From Spodoptera frugiperda (lineage: Eukaryota > Arthropoda > Insecta > Lepidoptera > Noctuidae), in contig NC_064230.1 in NCBI RefSeq assembly GCF_023101765.2, positions 5,828,001 to 5,892,000 on the forward strand: a stretch of DNA of 64,000 nucleotides. The letters run 5' to 3'. Numbering within the stretch: the stretch's first letter is position 1; the number at the start of each line of letters is the position of its first letter. This document shows, one piece after another, positions 31,401-42,511 of this stretch. The notes under the pieces are model-generated. The model was not told where the DNA came from. It searched no databases and worked only from the letters and a program-made list of their open reading frames with translations. The translations under genes and the position numbers were made by a program.

Positions 31401-32169
31401 AGCCGGCACAGCAGTGCCGAAGCATGGCGGGCCATCCATGCTACACTAACAATACAATAGATTTTTAGTTTTCAACATGCGGTGTATACTACGACCCTCA
31501 GCCCGCAATTAAATGCTCATGCAGCAAATGTGCAACATAAAACACACATAACATGCAGTATACCACTCGACATGTTTTCCTCCTTCACGGAGCATATTCC
31601 GGAGGTGTTGACTTGGTGACTCAAATTCGAGCTGCAGGAGCTTAGAAAACTAAACATGGATTTACACAAAAGTAAAATTCAGGGCTAAAATAATTAGGAA
31701 ATATTTTTCTTGATATACTTAAAAAATATCTACAATGTTTTTTTTTTTATACAGCATACAAATATTGGAATATTGGTGAATTTCATACACTAATTCTAAT
31801 TAACTTCAAATTAGATTACAATCAAAATAGAAAAGAAAACTCGCCATTTAATTTTGGCGCTAAATTCACAACTAGTGTTGTTACTTACCCATTTTAATAA
31901 AAGTCGACTAAACTGTAAACTCAATTCTTTGACAGGTACACACTGGTGCGAAACCCTACACCTGTCAATATTGCTCTCGAACATTCAGCCAATCAAATTC
32001 GCTGAAACTACATGTCAAGACTGTTCATTTAAAACAGCCAGCGAACAGAAAGAGTAAAACAAAGACTTCTTTTGAAACGAAAATTGAGAAGAACGCTGAG
32101 AATCATGAAAATACTGAAGAATTGCAGATTGATGGGACTTTGCAGGCGATACGAGTTTTCACACGATGA
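22466..32169 (+). CDS. ZAD-domain C2H2 zinc-finger protein (12 fingers)
   Basis: Thirteen exons join into 628 residues: 22466-22573, 22963-23097, 23536-23692, 24447-24596, 25458-25630, 26151-26281, 26846-26920, 27323-27458, 28382-28518, 29269-29407, 30208-30321, 30919-31116, 31936-32169. The N-terminus is a zinc-finger-associated domain with zinc ligands C7, C10, C48 and C51 (CRIC ... CFFC), a homodimerisation module typical of insect transcription factors. An acidic linker with VSQDIDNTF, SDSEDD and KKRIKKR (likely nuclear signal) precedes 12 C2H2 fingers, several of them split by introns (e.g. CGYVSHTG/NQARIH). The last three or four are linked by TGEKPY and TGAKPY, the usual DNA-contacting arrangement. 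Exon 13 ends with a basic then acidic tail. Specific orthologue not recognised. Introns are crowded with repeats E, B, P, G, D, A, C and F. Confidence 0.92.
23935..24350. repeat. Family E then family B in ZAD-gene intron 3
   Basis: Family E at 23935-24075 (CTTCTCCCGCCTTGGGCGAG, GTCAGACTCTTACTGACT) is followed by a family B copy at about 24080-24350 whose left and right parts are in altered order, suggesting an internal rearrangement. Confidence 0.55.
24800..25080. repeat. Two family B pieces in opposite orientation
   Basis: Minus-oriented middle and right parts (24810-24965) directly join a plus-oriented left part (24968-25075, TATGGTATAAGCCGGTAAACG). In ZAD-gene intron 4. Confidence 0.55.
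25108..25260. mobile_element. Family P palindromic element
   Basis: Inverted arms: GAGAAAAGCTCTACTAGTTTCG and CGAAACTAGTAGAGCTTTTCTC around a short spacer, bounded by ACTAAAAACCACGG at the left and CCGTGATTTTTTTAGTTAA at the right. Confidence 0.65.
25319..25441. mobile_element. Family G MITE abutting the exon 5 acceptor of the ZAD gene
   Basis: Left arm GAACTTATGACGGGATATTTACC through CATGATCACGGATTAAC, right arm reduced to GTTAATCCGTTAAGTTCTAAT by deletion. It ends about 16 nt before exon 5, so the functional acceptor tract begins right at the element's edge. Confidence 0.65.
26396..26775. repeat. SINE D interrupted by repeat E
   Basis: Family D (CGTCACGCCTTTAATCCCCG at 26398) runs to GGGGGTGAGCC at about 26517; family E (26520-26665) lies inside; the remainder of D (GCCATATACTGGACACAATTCC) resumes at about 26668. 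So E inserted into D. In ZAD-gene intron 6. Confidence 0.65.
27120..27290. mobile_element. Right half of a family A MITE
   Basis: From ACACGCGCGCGGAATT to TTAAATATCGTTCACTAATTATC AGTCACCC at the right end, followed by TA-rich sequence. The left arm is missing. In ZAD-gene intron 7. Confidence 0.65.
27487..28090. repeat. SINE C followed by two family B pieces
   Basis: 27487-27675 is a good family C copy in minus orientation (tRNA-like head with B box). 27725-28090 contains a minus-oriented right part and a plus/minus mixture of the middle of family B. In ZAD-gene intron 8. Confidence 0.6.
28577..28715. mobile_element. Family F palindromic MITE, short copy
   Basis: Starts near GTATGTTATCTGCTTACTCAC and ends GTGAGTAAGCCGATAACATAAT; centre has GCGTCGTGTGTCGCGGAATGC. 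Terminal inverted repeats match other F copies at 39248, 42168, 56752, 58248 and 63914. In ZAD-gene intron 9. Confidence 0.65.
28795..29246. repeat. Head-on pair of SINE D copies
   Basis: A plus-reading copy (about 28795-28990) faces an opposite copy (about 29010-29246, ending CTGCCTACCCCTTCG). The second ends 22 nt before exon 10 of the ZAD gene. The pair makes a long inverted repeat within intron 9. Confidence 0.65.
29760..30200. mobile_element. Family A MITE plus a second terminus reaching the exon 11 acceptor
   Basis: 29790-30015 is a copy lacking its first terminus. It is followed by 30025-30150, the inverted match to 16205-16330, and then by a lone family A terminus (ATCACGTGTTTAAATATCG, ACTAATTACCAGTCACC) that stops 8 nt upstream of exon 11 (30208). 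Confidence 0.65.
31138..31440 (+). repeat. Family B repeat, near full length
   Basis: Starts TTTTTATGGAACACGTCGG 22 nt after the exon 12 donor and ends CAGCAGTGCCGAAGCATGG. One of the more complete plus-oriented copies. In ZAD-gene intron 12. Confidence 0.65.
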
Positions 32170-33344
32170 TTACAAAATGAAAATGATAAGCTTGTATATT
32201 TTTTTATAATAATTGGTTGTAATTCCAACTGCTATATTATTCTATACTAATTCATTTATTTATTCTAGTATTCTTCTTAACAAATATATAATTCGATTCT
32301 CAACTCAGCTTTCCGGCCGAAGTCTCGGGCGTATGGTCAAAATAAATAATAATTACAATAATGTATCTTTTCATAAATATTGTAATCACAGTGCTTATTT
32401 TTGTTCTATATGTCAATTGAAATTATACGACATTATTGTGTAATATTGTTTTATTTTTTATTCCTCTCTAGTCTCCTCTCCCTGACATAACGCAATGTTA
32501 TTTGTTTCACGCCACATTTCTGTGAAACCGCTGTATCACACCAGTTGAGCCAGCCCTTTTGTACCAATACATGGCTCTCTCACATGAGGCTAAAAATAAG
32601 TACTTAAAATAAACCTATTTTGTTCTAATAACTCTCATTAGAGATAATCTGTCAAAATCAATCAAATCTAAGTTAAAATTGTTTGAAAATATGGATCAAG
32701 TTTTATAAAGAGTCATATTTACTTCATTTAGATATACTTATTCCATCTTAAGTACACCATTCAGCAATGAGTCTATATGTGATAGGCATAATTTCTTGAT
32801 TCCAAACAACAGGAATTAGGATTTTTAAGTCAAAAGAAAAATACAGAGTCAAGAAATTATATCAAAATAGACTAAACAGATGCAAACTGTTTGTTCTATA
32901 AATCAAGAAAATTAAAAACTACAATATTATGCAAATATATTAGTTAAACAAGATAACATTAAAAATTCCATGCCTTCTTAAAAAAATAAAATAACCAAAC
33001 TAAATAAAACACCACCTCGAGTAAAAATCGACTAAACAAATTAGTAACATCACCGATACCCCAACACTAACGATTAACAAATGTCACTCAAATAGTCAAA
33101 AACCAATCAAAGCGATTTAAAAAAAAAGTTGTGTAAACGATCTTATTATTATTGTTTTGCTACGAATTATTTGTTTTATTACGTGAACTACACACAATAT
33201 GTCTGCAAAATAAGTGAATTAAGATCAATAGAACTTCTATTAACACGTGTAACGAGTCAAAACACAATAAAATTGTGAAATTACGGTGATGTAAACAGAT
33301 TTATAAACAGTGTATTTCAACAACAAATATTTTAATCGGTTGAA
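32170..33344. other. 3' UTR of the ZAD gene, spacer and RNF220 5' region
   Basis: AT-rich. A decayed family B tail lies at about 32480-32583 (GTTTCACGCCACATTTCTGTG). Nothing else is recognised until the RNF220 start; bases 33180-33344 presumably form its 5' UTR. Confidence 0.4.
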
Positions 33345-36300
33345 ATGTTACCGATTTTGATGTACAATAATATGGAAGGGAGTTCTAATTCGTTGAATAA
33401 TACGCCTAACACTAGTTTTAATCAGTACGATGATAGTATTATTTTAAATTGTGTTAGAAATCGGAAGAAAGTTACGGAATTACCGAGTTGTCCGGTTTGT
33501 AGTTGTACTATTAGACAAGGGGAGTTGGACTCCCATTTAAGTTTGGAGGTGGAGAGATTGCAGAAATTGTCTGGAAGTGGGTCTAAGAGGAAGCTTAGTG
33601 TGAATTCTAGTGCTAATCTAGCTGTGCCTGGATCTAGTACTAGCCAGGATGTACTAGAAGATGAAGTAGATGTGTCAGGCTGTTTGGGCAGCGATGTTTA
33701 CCAAGTAAGTTTTTTATTTAAGAAAAAAAGTATTCCCGCCCTTTTTGACCGCGATTTTTTTATCTGTATGTATGTATTGTGATAATGAAATAATTAATTT
33801 TTTGTTGCTATTTTTAAGTAAATGAAAATAATGTAATTATTATGTTTGCGTAGCTTATTAGAAACATGTTTAAAGTTTATTTATTACATAACTGTTAACA
33901 TGTTTTCTTTTATCTTTTCTTTATCTGGTTATTTAGTTTTTCAATTTAAGTTCAATGCACTTAGTAAATGAAATATGTATACTTATCTAAAGTTTAAAAG
34001 ATAAAAATGAAGACTTTTCCTATTTGTTAGAAGTCAATAATCCATGTAATTTGTGTTCTAACGAGTAAAATTAATAATAAGCTGGCGTTCCTCAAGGCGG
34101 CATACTTTCACCTCTCTTATTTTCTGTCTTTATTAATCTAATCACCTCAGAACTTCAGTGTTCGTACCATCTGTATGCCGACGACTTGCAACTTTACTGT
34201 CAGGCCGGCTTTGACGACTTGCCGAGCGCCATCTGCAAAATCAATGATGACTTGTCTGCCATCAGCAGCTGGTCGGCGCGGTTTGGTATCGCAGTGAACC
34301 CCAACAAATGCCAGGCGATCATCATCGGAAGCTCCCGGTCTCTGAGTAAGGTTGACAGTGCATCCCTGCCGCCTGTTGTCTTCGACGGTGCGATCGTGCC
34401 GTTCAGTGGTGATGTCAAGGATCTCGGCTTGCTCATTGACAGCAATTTGAACTGGCATGCACAAGTCACCAGTGTGTGCAAAAAGGTCACCGGATCACTG
34501 CGGTCTCTTTATCGCGTTAAAAACTTGCTTCCGTCTACCACCAAGTCAATGCTAGTGCAGGCCTTATTGTTCCCTATTATTGATTATGCGGATGTTTGTT
34601 ATTACGACCTGAATGCAGATCTCCTCAATAAACTGGACCGACTTCTGAATAACTGCATTCGATTCGTTTTCAACCTGCGTAAATATGATCACGTTTCTGC
34701 ACATTGGTTGCAATTACAGTGGCTGCCCATACGCCAGCGCAGGGAGCAAAGGGCGCTTACCACACTTTACTCCTTCCTCGATTCACCTTCTTCGCCTAGC
34801 TATCTATCCTCTCTCTTTCAATACACGTGCGCCAACCACAGCAAATATCTACGCTCTTCTAATAACCGTCTCCTTCAGTGTCCTACACATCACACAAAAT
34901 TTCTTCATTCTTCTTTTTTTATCCAATCTATCTTGCTGTGGAACGCGCTCCCCACCGATGTCAGGATGCTGTCTAGTCGTTTGATGTTCAAGCGGAGAGT
35001 TCGGGAGCTTCTTCTGAAGAGGTTGTCAGAGTCTTCATCATGATATAAGTAGTATGTATATATTAAGTATATGTAAATAGTATATGTAATGTTATTATGT
35101 AGGTTTATTATTTTTCCATATTATTTAAATATATATTTGTATAAGTAAGTATATTCTATTTTTCCATCTGAGCTTTTCCGTACTTACTTGCTCCATGCAC
35201 CTACCACTGGTTTTTCATTGCACCACCTAAAGGTTTGGCTGGTAGAGAATGCCTACGGCATTAAGCCCACCTATGTACACATTCATGTGCATGAAGAGTA
35301 AAATAAATAAATAAATAAATAAAATAAGCATGTAAAGTATTTTTTTTTTCATGTTTTATTTAACCAAGTTATATAATATTATCTTTAATAAGTAGCGTTG
35401 TTTACATTAGTGGTTTCCTACCGGTGGTCCACAGAAGACATAAAATGGTACACAAAATAAACACACATGACTATACTTCTGTCCAATAAATGCCATGTTT
35501 AAAGCTTGAACTATACTTTTATCAAAGGAGACAACTGATTTTGTGAATGAGAAAATCAGCATTTTATAATAGTGGTCTCGAACTTAATACAAATTATAAA
35601 AGTGGTCCTTGTCCAGAAAAGGTTCGGGAGGCCCTGGTTTACATAAGCCTATGTCCTTTTTCATGCTCAATACACAAAGCATAAAGAGGTTATAAACAAA
35701 CTTATTAAATGCTGATCCCCTCGAACCAGCCTATATGGTAGTTATTAGGGGAGCCCTATGTTCAGATGTGGACATATTGTGGCTGATATAATGAAGATAA
35801 TCAAACACATACTATACTAATGAAATAATGGTGGTAGATGAAAGAATAACAAAATATTTGCCCACTGCTCACCTCCACTGATCATAGTGTGATGTTTTAT
35901 AGCCAATAACCTTCCTTGATAAATGGAGTATTAAAAGAATTTTTCAATTTGGACCAGGAGTTCAGGAAATTAGTATGTTAGTATGTAAACTATGTGTCTG
36001 GGCTATGTGTTAATCCAGATCATAATAATCTATCCTTGTTACTTTAATCCCCATCCCTTCAGCGGTTTGGTGTGGTTTAGTAATAAACACTTTATTAAGT
36101 TATTGTAACTATTTATAATATCAAGTTAGTTGCAAGTTTAATCAGACCTCCACAGATTCAATTAACACATGACACAACCGCCATATCGCCATAATAGACA
36201 ATATTAAATTAATTTGTCTTCCCCAATCTTCCAGCGGGTACACGCCAACCGCCTCAGGCGCCTTCGAGCCCGTCGCCGAAGCACCCCGCCCCCTCAAAAC

Positions 36301-39300
36301 GGAGAATGTCCAGTGTGCAATACTACGCTACCTGTGTCCAGGCTACAGAGGCATGCGTTAAGGTGCCTGAAGCGGACGGGAGCTGAGCTGGATGAGGATG
36401 TACCGGATACCAGCTCTGAAGAGGGTAGCATTGATGTTGAGGTTGGTAGATATTGGGTATATACATCATCTTTTATGTCTGTATGAGTCCAATGCTTTGC
36501 GTGCAAGTCCTATTTTGGGCAAAAGTTACGGATTTTAATCATTGGATAATTTTCTCCCGATCTGTTCCACTCCTTTTGATCGAAGCGTGATGTTTTATAG
36601 CCTAAAACCTTCCTCGATAATTCAACTATCCAATTCTCGATTTCGAGATTACAAACATACAAGTTCACATACACATGACACCCAAACCCAAAACAACAAT
36701 CTGTGGATCACACAAAGTTGTATAACAACTTTAACAAAGAAGAGTCTGTCAGTCTATCCATCAATAAGAAATTGTTATACCATTACAGAACGACGAGCCA
36801 TCAGGCGGCGGCTTCGGGGCGGAGTACCAGTGGTGTGGAGAGTGGAGGGTGAGGGCCACGGCGCTGCAGGACTCGGAAGCAAGGGACGCTACCTGCGTCC
36901 GGAGAGCTTCCAACGATCAGGCTCTGGTCAGTCACTGCATCATCTTCGAGTTTTATATTTGAACTAGCTAATTCTGCGCGGTTTCACCCGCTCTGCTTGG
37001 CTCCTATTGGTCATAGCGTGAGGTTTTATAGCCTATAGCCTTCCTCGATAAATACAAATCGGACCAGTAGTTCTGGAGATTAGCGCGTTCAAATAAACAA
37101 ACAAACTCTTCAGCTTTATAATATTAGTATAGATAACTTCTACAAATACTTTCTTTCTGAGTGGAACCTATCAACGTCAATAGACGTCGCGGCAGGCTCA
37201 GAAGATGGCGGGATGAACTCGATGCCTATGAAAGGGATTGGCCACAGAAAGCTCTATGAAGAGACGAGTGGAAGGAGGGTCTTTGCCCTGCAGTGGGACG
37301 ACTCTCTCGCGTTCCCTTGGTATTAAAAGTAGCCCATGTGTTATTCCCATGAAGCAAATACAAATTCTGGTCCATAATCTATACCCCTAGTGGGTTTACT
37401 GGGGCTCCGGGTCGACAAGCAGGAGTAGGAATGCGGTGGTTTATAGTCAGTAAGAGTCTGACACCTTCTCTCGCCTTACTCAAACCAAAAGAAGTCATTG
37501 CATGAGTTTCCCCCCTTATAGTCTAAAGGCTATTCAACACAAAATTAAACTAGTAAATATAAAAAATAAATTCAAACTAGTAGTTCTGGAGATTAACGCA
37601 TTCAAATAAGTTGTTGTTAATATCTATGTATTGTATTTGTTTCAGGTCGTGGACGGCGATGAAGATACGGAATTATACGGTCCCCCTCAATACTCGCCGT
37701 CGAGGATAGCTCCCGATGTAAGTATATATGTAGTTATGTTATTTTTTTACGGGGCTACGTAAAAAAATAACACTAGGATTTTCTCCTGTGGGTGCGTTTA
37801 CAAACACACATCCACATCACACCCAGATCCGAAACAACAATTTGTGGATCACACAAAGAGTTGCTCCTTGTGGGTATCGAACCCAGAGACCATTCGGCAG
37901 TCGTATTTGCGACCACTGGACCAACTAGGCAGTCTACTGCTGTGTACCTATAGTGGTTGATTTATTTGCGCCGGCCAATCAGAGCGCCGAACGCGTTCTC
38001 GTTTCGTTTTCATTCGAGGTTAAGCAGACTCGTACTAAGGGTACTCAACTGCCAAAGTAGTATTCCAAAACTAAACAACCAATGATTGTTTGGCCAAATA
38101 TAGGAATCGAAACCTCATTTTTTTTTTTTAACGTTGCCCCACTTTTGTATTTTCTCCTGTGTCGTGGGTGAACCCAGTGTTAAGTCTCTATTTTTTTTAA
38201 TTTCCAGGCAGATCTATCAACAGACGTATCGATAGACGCACAGACGGATGATCAGGCCGAAGCAGCAGAGAGTTCGGAGAGCGACCGACCAGTGGCGACA
38301 CCTAGTAGCAAATGTAATGGATTAGTTGAAGCTAGCGCTGAAGTAAGTATTATATAGTATAGGGTGACCGGTAATTAGTGAACGATATTTAAACACGTGA
38401 TTGTACTCATGATTACAAACAACTTTCCCGAAGAAACGTTTTTTGTATACTCGTTAGTTTTATTTTTATCATAATATCTACTATGTAGTAAACATATCAA
38501 GTTTGGGCTCATTTGGTATAATCATATCTCTCTTAGTGACCAGAACATAATGGATATTTTATAAATAAAAATGTGTCTTTAGTTTCCTTTTTCATAGTAC
38601 TAACATGTAAACGAGCATACGGATCACCTGATGGTAAGCTATCGCCGCCGCCTATGTACACCCAAAACTACAGGCGTTGCAAGTGCGTTGCCCACTTTTT
38701 TGGGGTTAGGAATTTAAGGTTTTGGGGAATCGGGGAATGGGGATTACGGTAATTGGTAACCTCCCTCACACAACGAAACACGATCTAAACGTTGTTTCAT
38801 GTCACTCTGGTCGAGCCGGCACACTTATCCCACTCTTCAAATACCTTTGGAAGCCAGTAGATGACCAATGATGATATTCTTAACATGCTTGTATGAATGT
38901 TACGGAAGCTAAGCACTTGAGTTTTTTTTTACTATGAATTTATTAGTTGAGTCCTAATTCTCATTTTTTCTTTTCAGACTAGAATCCAGGCTTTAAAAGC
39001 GAGAATAAAAGACTTAGAACGAAAAGCGAATGGCGGTGGAGAGGTAATTATTTATCAAAATCGTACTTTTATCATGAAACTAGTTGAAAACTGCATTGGA
39101 ATCATGACTGAAATCTAAATCTAATGAAACTAGTTACTCCCGCGAGGTTTTTCCCCTCTACTCGTCTCCTATTGGTTGTTGGGTGATGTTTTATAACCTA
39201 TAGTCTATAGCCTTGTTCGATAAATACTCTATTTAACAAAAAAATAATTAATTATTATGTATTATCGGCTTACTCACGTAACTGTTTGACGAGGAACTCT

Positions 39301-41627
39301 ACTAGTTTCAAGCATTCCGCAACACACGACGCGTCGCCTGACGGGCGAAGCCTCTATCAGAAACTTTTTATTTATCCATAAAGTGGTCAGATTGTTTTGC
39401 GCACCTATGCTTACCGCCTTCGTAAATTAACGAACTTAACGCCACATCATTTTGAGGGTGAAAAAATCATTCAATATAAATTCTTCCGCCTTGGACGAAG
39501 CAAGAGGGAGTGTCAGACTCTTACTGACTAAAAACCACCCCGTTCCTACTCCTGCTTTTCGAGCCGTAGCCCTCCTAGGAAATCCTTAGCTCCTCTGACG
39601 TCACGTCTATCGATTTTTCAAGTAAAATAAAAACTCAGCGGCCTCACGGCCACGAGTTTTATAGAAAAAATTCAGTTATGTTATTATCCCATAAGGATGC
39701 CGTATTAACGACTCCGACTCTACCGCTGTCACTCGGCCACCCTAACCGAACGCGTGTAACGAAACCATAGCGCGATTCAGGAAATGTACGGAATCGTACA
39801 ACGCCATCTATCGAGCGTGGAGACAACTCGGGGCTGTTTTGTTAGTTTACAGTGAAATGTATTGCGTAGGTTGTGTTTTTGGAAATTATTCTTTTGTGAT
39901 AGTTTTGTTTTTATTTTTGTAGAAGTAATTGGAAAAATCAATAGTATATTTTCCAACAACTATGTATAGTATTATTAGAACTTGAGACAGGATATTTACA
40001 ATGTTTATTTATGTCGATGAGTTTCCGATATATCGGCACTGTTGCAAGCGCCATGATCACGGATTAACTGGAGTAAATGATGTAAAACGTGTCAAGTTCT
40101 AATACTAGTGTTAGTGACCATGTCAGTTTAAAAACTTATAACTATGTATTACTTGACAGAAAAAGAGTATGGAATAATTTGATGTTGTTAGTGTTGCTTA
40201 GTTAACATAACAGACTTCAAAAAAAGGAGGTTTTCAGTTTAAACTATATGTGTGTTTGTGCTCGACTATCTCGCGTTTGGCTGAGCTGATTTTGATACGG
40301 TTTTCAACATGGTGTATTTTTCGTCAGGACGTCATCCGTTGATTTGTTCGTCGATCGCCTATGTGCGACTTCTGTCATCTAACACGTATCATGTGTCGGA
40401 ACACCAGTAATTAATTAATTATTATTGTACATATTCGTTTTATTTGTCTTTTATGGTTTTATTATTTTTCGTCGAATTTAATTTTTTTATAATAATAATA
40501 TGAAATGTATAACGCTTTGGTGTCAAGACTGTAATGTTATACTATTGTACTTTAAATAAATAAATAAATAAATTAAACTTTGTATTTTGTCCATGTTACA
40601 GATGAAATGTCTGATCTGTTTGGAGCAGTACACGTCGCCGACTGTGTCCATACAATGCTGGCATGTTTACTGTGAAGTGAGTATAATATAAATAATTGTA
40701 TCTAATTAATATAAGGTGTTCTAAAAGTATCTGCCACGGCTATAATGGGAGGTAGTGTAGTGTTTGAACATTACAATAGTGTAGTTCGTAACCCTAAACA
40801 GTTCACCTGATGGTAAGCAATCTTCGCCGCCCATGGACACTTGAAACACCGTTACAAGTGCGTTGCCGGTCTTTGGGGGTTAGGAATTTAAGGATTGTTG
40901 GGGAATCGGGGATTGGGTTGGTTGGAATCGATAATGGGTAATTGGGCCTCCAGTAACCTTACTCACACAATGCAAGTGTTGTTTCACTTCGGTTATCTGT
41001 GAGGCCGTAGTATCACTCCGGTCGAGCCGGCACAGCAGTGCCGAAGCATGGCTCTCCCACACTTAGTATTGTTTTCTTCTACGACAAGATAAAAAAAATA
41101 CGTGTCTAATATTTTTTCGTTACCTAGTTGACGGACTAAGTAGATATTTAATTTTCATACCCATTTTCCCAGTAGTAGTAGCATGGAGTCTGGAATTGTG
41201 TCCAGTATATGGCAATAGGCTCACCCCCTATTACATGGGACTTATAACACAAATGGTGAAAAGTGGGTGTACATTGTATAGCGGCATTACGTGACGTTGT
41301 GTGTGTGTGAGACTCTACTCTGCATAACGTGGTTCACAAATACGCAGGAAGCGTCGCTTCGTCAATGAAAACAACTTGCTATCAATTGACACATAGACAG
41401 TGAAAGAGATAGCTTTATTATAATCAATAATTTATATTCACTATTGTAATCTTTAAACACAACACTACCTCCCATTAAAGCCGCGGCAGATACTTTTAGA
41501 ATACCTTATATAATAATTATTTTCCTATTTACAGGTATGCTGGCTCCAATCTCTGCGAGCTAAGAAAATTTGTCCGCAATGCAATGCCATCACCACTGCT
41601 CAGCACCTTAGAAGAATATACATGTAA
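33345..41627 (+). CDS. RNF220: E3 ubiquitin-protein ligase RNF220
   Basis: Eight exons, all joined in phase 0: 33345-33704, 36235-36441, 36789-36926, 37646-37717, 38208-38342, 38978-39043, 40602-40676, 41535-41627; 381 residues. Order of domains: a C2HC-like CPVCSCTI ... H finger (about 48-64), RVHANRLRRLRARRR (about 121-135) with a second CPVCNTTL finger, EYQWCGEWRVRAT (about 201-213, matching EYEWCGQKRIRAT of human RNF220), an acidic stretch, a coiled coil IQALKARIKDLERK (about 331-344), and a C-terminal RING: CLICLEQYTSP, QCWHVYCEVCW, CPQC, ending HLRRIYM. The human enzyme ubiquitinates Sin3B and stabilises beta-catenin with USP7. The protein is shorter than human RNF220 (566) mainly at the N-terminus. 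RING ligands are complete, so activity is expected. Intron 1 contains a LINE fragment; introns 3-7 hold repeats E, C, A, B, F, G and a nested composite. Confidence 0.95.
34081..35325 (+). mobile_element. 5'-truncated non-LTR retrotransposon (reverse transcriptase C-terminal half)
   Basis: An open frame with no stop from 34081 to 35043 starts inside the reverse transcriptase at AGVPQGGILSPLLFS, followed by the catalytic YADDLQLY and a C-terminal domain ending RVRELLLKRLSES. A 3' UTR of about 260 bp ends in (AATA)n at about 35303-35325. The absence of frame breaks suggests recent insertion into RNF220 intron 1. The microsatellite-type tail fits the CR1/L2/jockey side of LINEs, but I cannot fix the clade. 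Confidence 0.9.
37388..37515 (-). repeat. Family E repeat in RNF220 intron 3
   Basis: GTGGGTTTACTGGGGCTCC, AGCAGGAGTAGGAA and CAGTAAGAGTCTGACA, then CCCCCTTATAG. Opposite orientation to the copies at 8038 and 39455. Confidence 0.6.
37762..38050. repeat. SINE C and family J fragment in RNF220 intron 4
   Basis: Family C at 37762-37935 in minus orientation, then half of family J at about 37965-38050 (GCGCCGGCCAATCAGAGCGC). A further small C fragment (TCTCCTGTGTCGTGGGTG, about 38136-38173) ends about 34 nt before exon 5. Confidence 0.6.
38365..38830. repeat. Family A left arm and family B in RNF220 intron 5
   Basis: 38363-38475 is a family A left arm (AGGGTGACCGGTAATTAG) cut off where the second arm should start. 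Family B follows at about 38605-38830 in plus orientation. Confidence 0.6.
39248..40105. repeat. Repeats F, E and G in RNF220 intron 6
   Basis: Family F left arm at 39248-39345; family E at 39455-39595 (GTGTCAGACTCTTACTGAC); family G at 39966-40105 with both ends (TTAGAACTTGAGACAGG and GTCAAGTTCTAATA); K fragment at 40326-40400. No gene in this stretch; a short minus-strand frame at 39777-39959 is not supported. Confidence 0.6.
40711..41509. mobile_element. Composite inverted-repeat element filling RNF220 intron 7
   Basis: Outer arms ATAAGGTGTTCTAAAAGTATCTGCC (split: ATAAGGTGTTCTAAAAG then TATCTGCC) at 40711-40790 and their reverse complement at about 41435-41509 differ at only a handful of sites over about 75 bp. 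Inside lie a family B copy (about 40800-41065) and a SINE D piece (about 41177-41295). The right end is 25 nt before exon 8. Confidence 0.7.
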
Positions 41628-41696
41628 AACATATATTATTATAATATTAACATACACAATACATTACCAGCGGGTAACAATCCACTACTGGACTAT

Positions 41697-41836
41697 CGCC
41701 CGAATACTGAAACGCTACTCAATTTTGAGTTGTACTTAAATATCGTGCTATCTCTGTCATTTTATAAAGAATTGATAGTGACAGAACTACACTCGAGAGC
41801 GTCTTAAAATTGAGTAGCGTTTGAGTATTCGGGCAT
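41697..41836. mobile_element. Small palindromic MITE with CCCGAATACTCAAACGC ends
   Basis: Terminal inverted repeats of about 40 bp: GCCCGAATACTGAAACGC at the left and GCGTTTGAGTATTCGGGC at the right. A second, near-identical copy is nested in the family F element at about 42188-42330. Confidence 0.75.
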
Positions 41837-41846
41837 AATGTAGGCT

Positions 41847-42080
41847 GTTTAAGGGAACAGAGAGTAAAGTTCCCTAAGTAAAGCAGTATCCTCCGACCAG
41901 GCGGTGATCGTGTCTGGCAGCTTTCTGCCCAACTGTAGTTCGTTGGGATTGTCTATCCATGTTTATTCGCATGTACACTTCACATGTACGATGTATGGTT
42001 TATGACGTCATCCGTTGATTTGCTCGTCGATCGTCTATGTACGACTTCCGTCATGTGTCATTTGTCATGTGTCGCCACAT
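41847..42080 (+). repeat. Interspersed repeat family K
   Basis: Begins AAGGGAACAGAGAGTAAAG and ends near GTCATGTGTCGCCACA; same order of segments as 5824-6075. Confidence 0.6.
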
Positions 42081-42167
42081 CACATGACGAGCGACACACT
42101 ACATACATTTTAATACAGGTCTGAATGAAATGCATGTAGTTATGCTATCAATAACTTTATCAGTCAT

Positions 42168-42511
42168 TAATTATTATGTTATCGGCTAATGCCCGAATAC
42201 TCAAACGCTACTCAATTTTAAGACGCTCTCAAATAGTTCTGTCACTATCAATTCTTTATAAAATGACAGAAATAGCACGATATTTAAGTACAACTTAAAA
42301 TTGAGTAGCGTTTGAGTATTCGGGCGTTACTCACGTAACTGTTTGACGAGGAACTCGACTAGTTTAGAGAGTAGCTGCATCGACAGTCACCGCGTCGTGT
42401 GTCGCGGAATGCTGCTCATGAATATGAGCCTCTAGCATGGCTTGAAACTAGTCGAGTTCCTCGTCAAACAGTTACGTGAGTAAGCCGATAACATAATAAT
42501 TAATTTAGTAT
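42168..42511. mobile_element. Family F MITE carrying a nested smaller MITE
   Basis: Family F ends are ATTATTATGTTATCGGC at the left and GCCGATAACATAATAATTA at the right; inner arms read ACTCACGTAACTGTTTGACG and its inverse. Between ATCGGC and ACTCACG of the left arm sits the CCCGAATACTC element (about 42188-42330). A TWA-like duplication (TAA / TTA) flanks it. Confidence 0.75.

Noticed and set aside
33345..33782. 145-residue stand-alone protein
   Set aside because: Residues after VYQ come from intron 1; the frame is exon 1 of RNF220.
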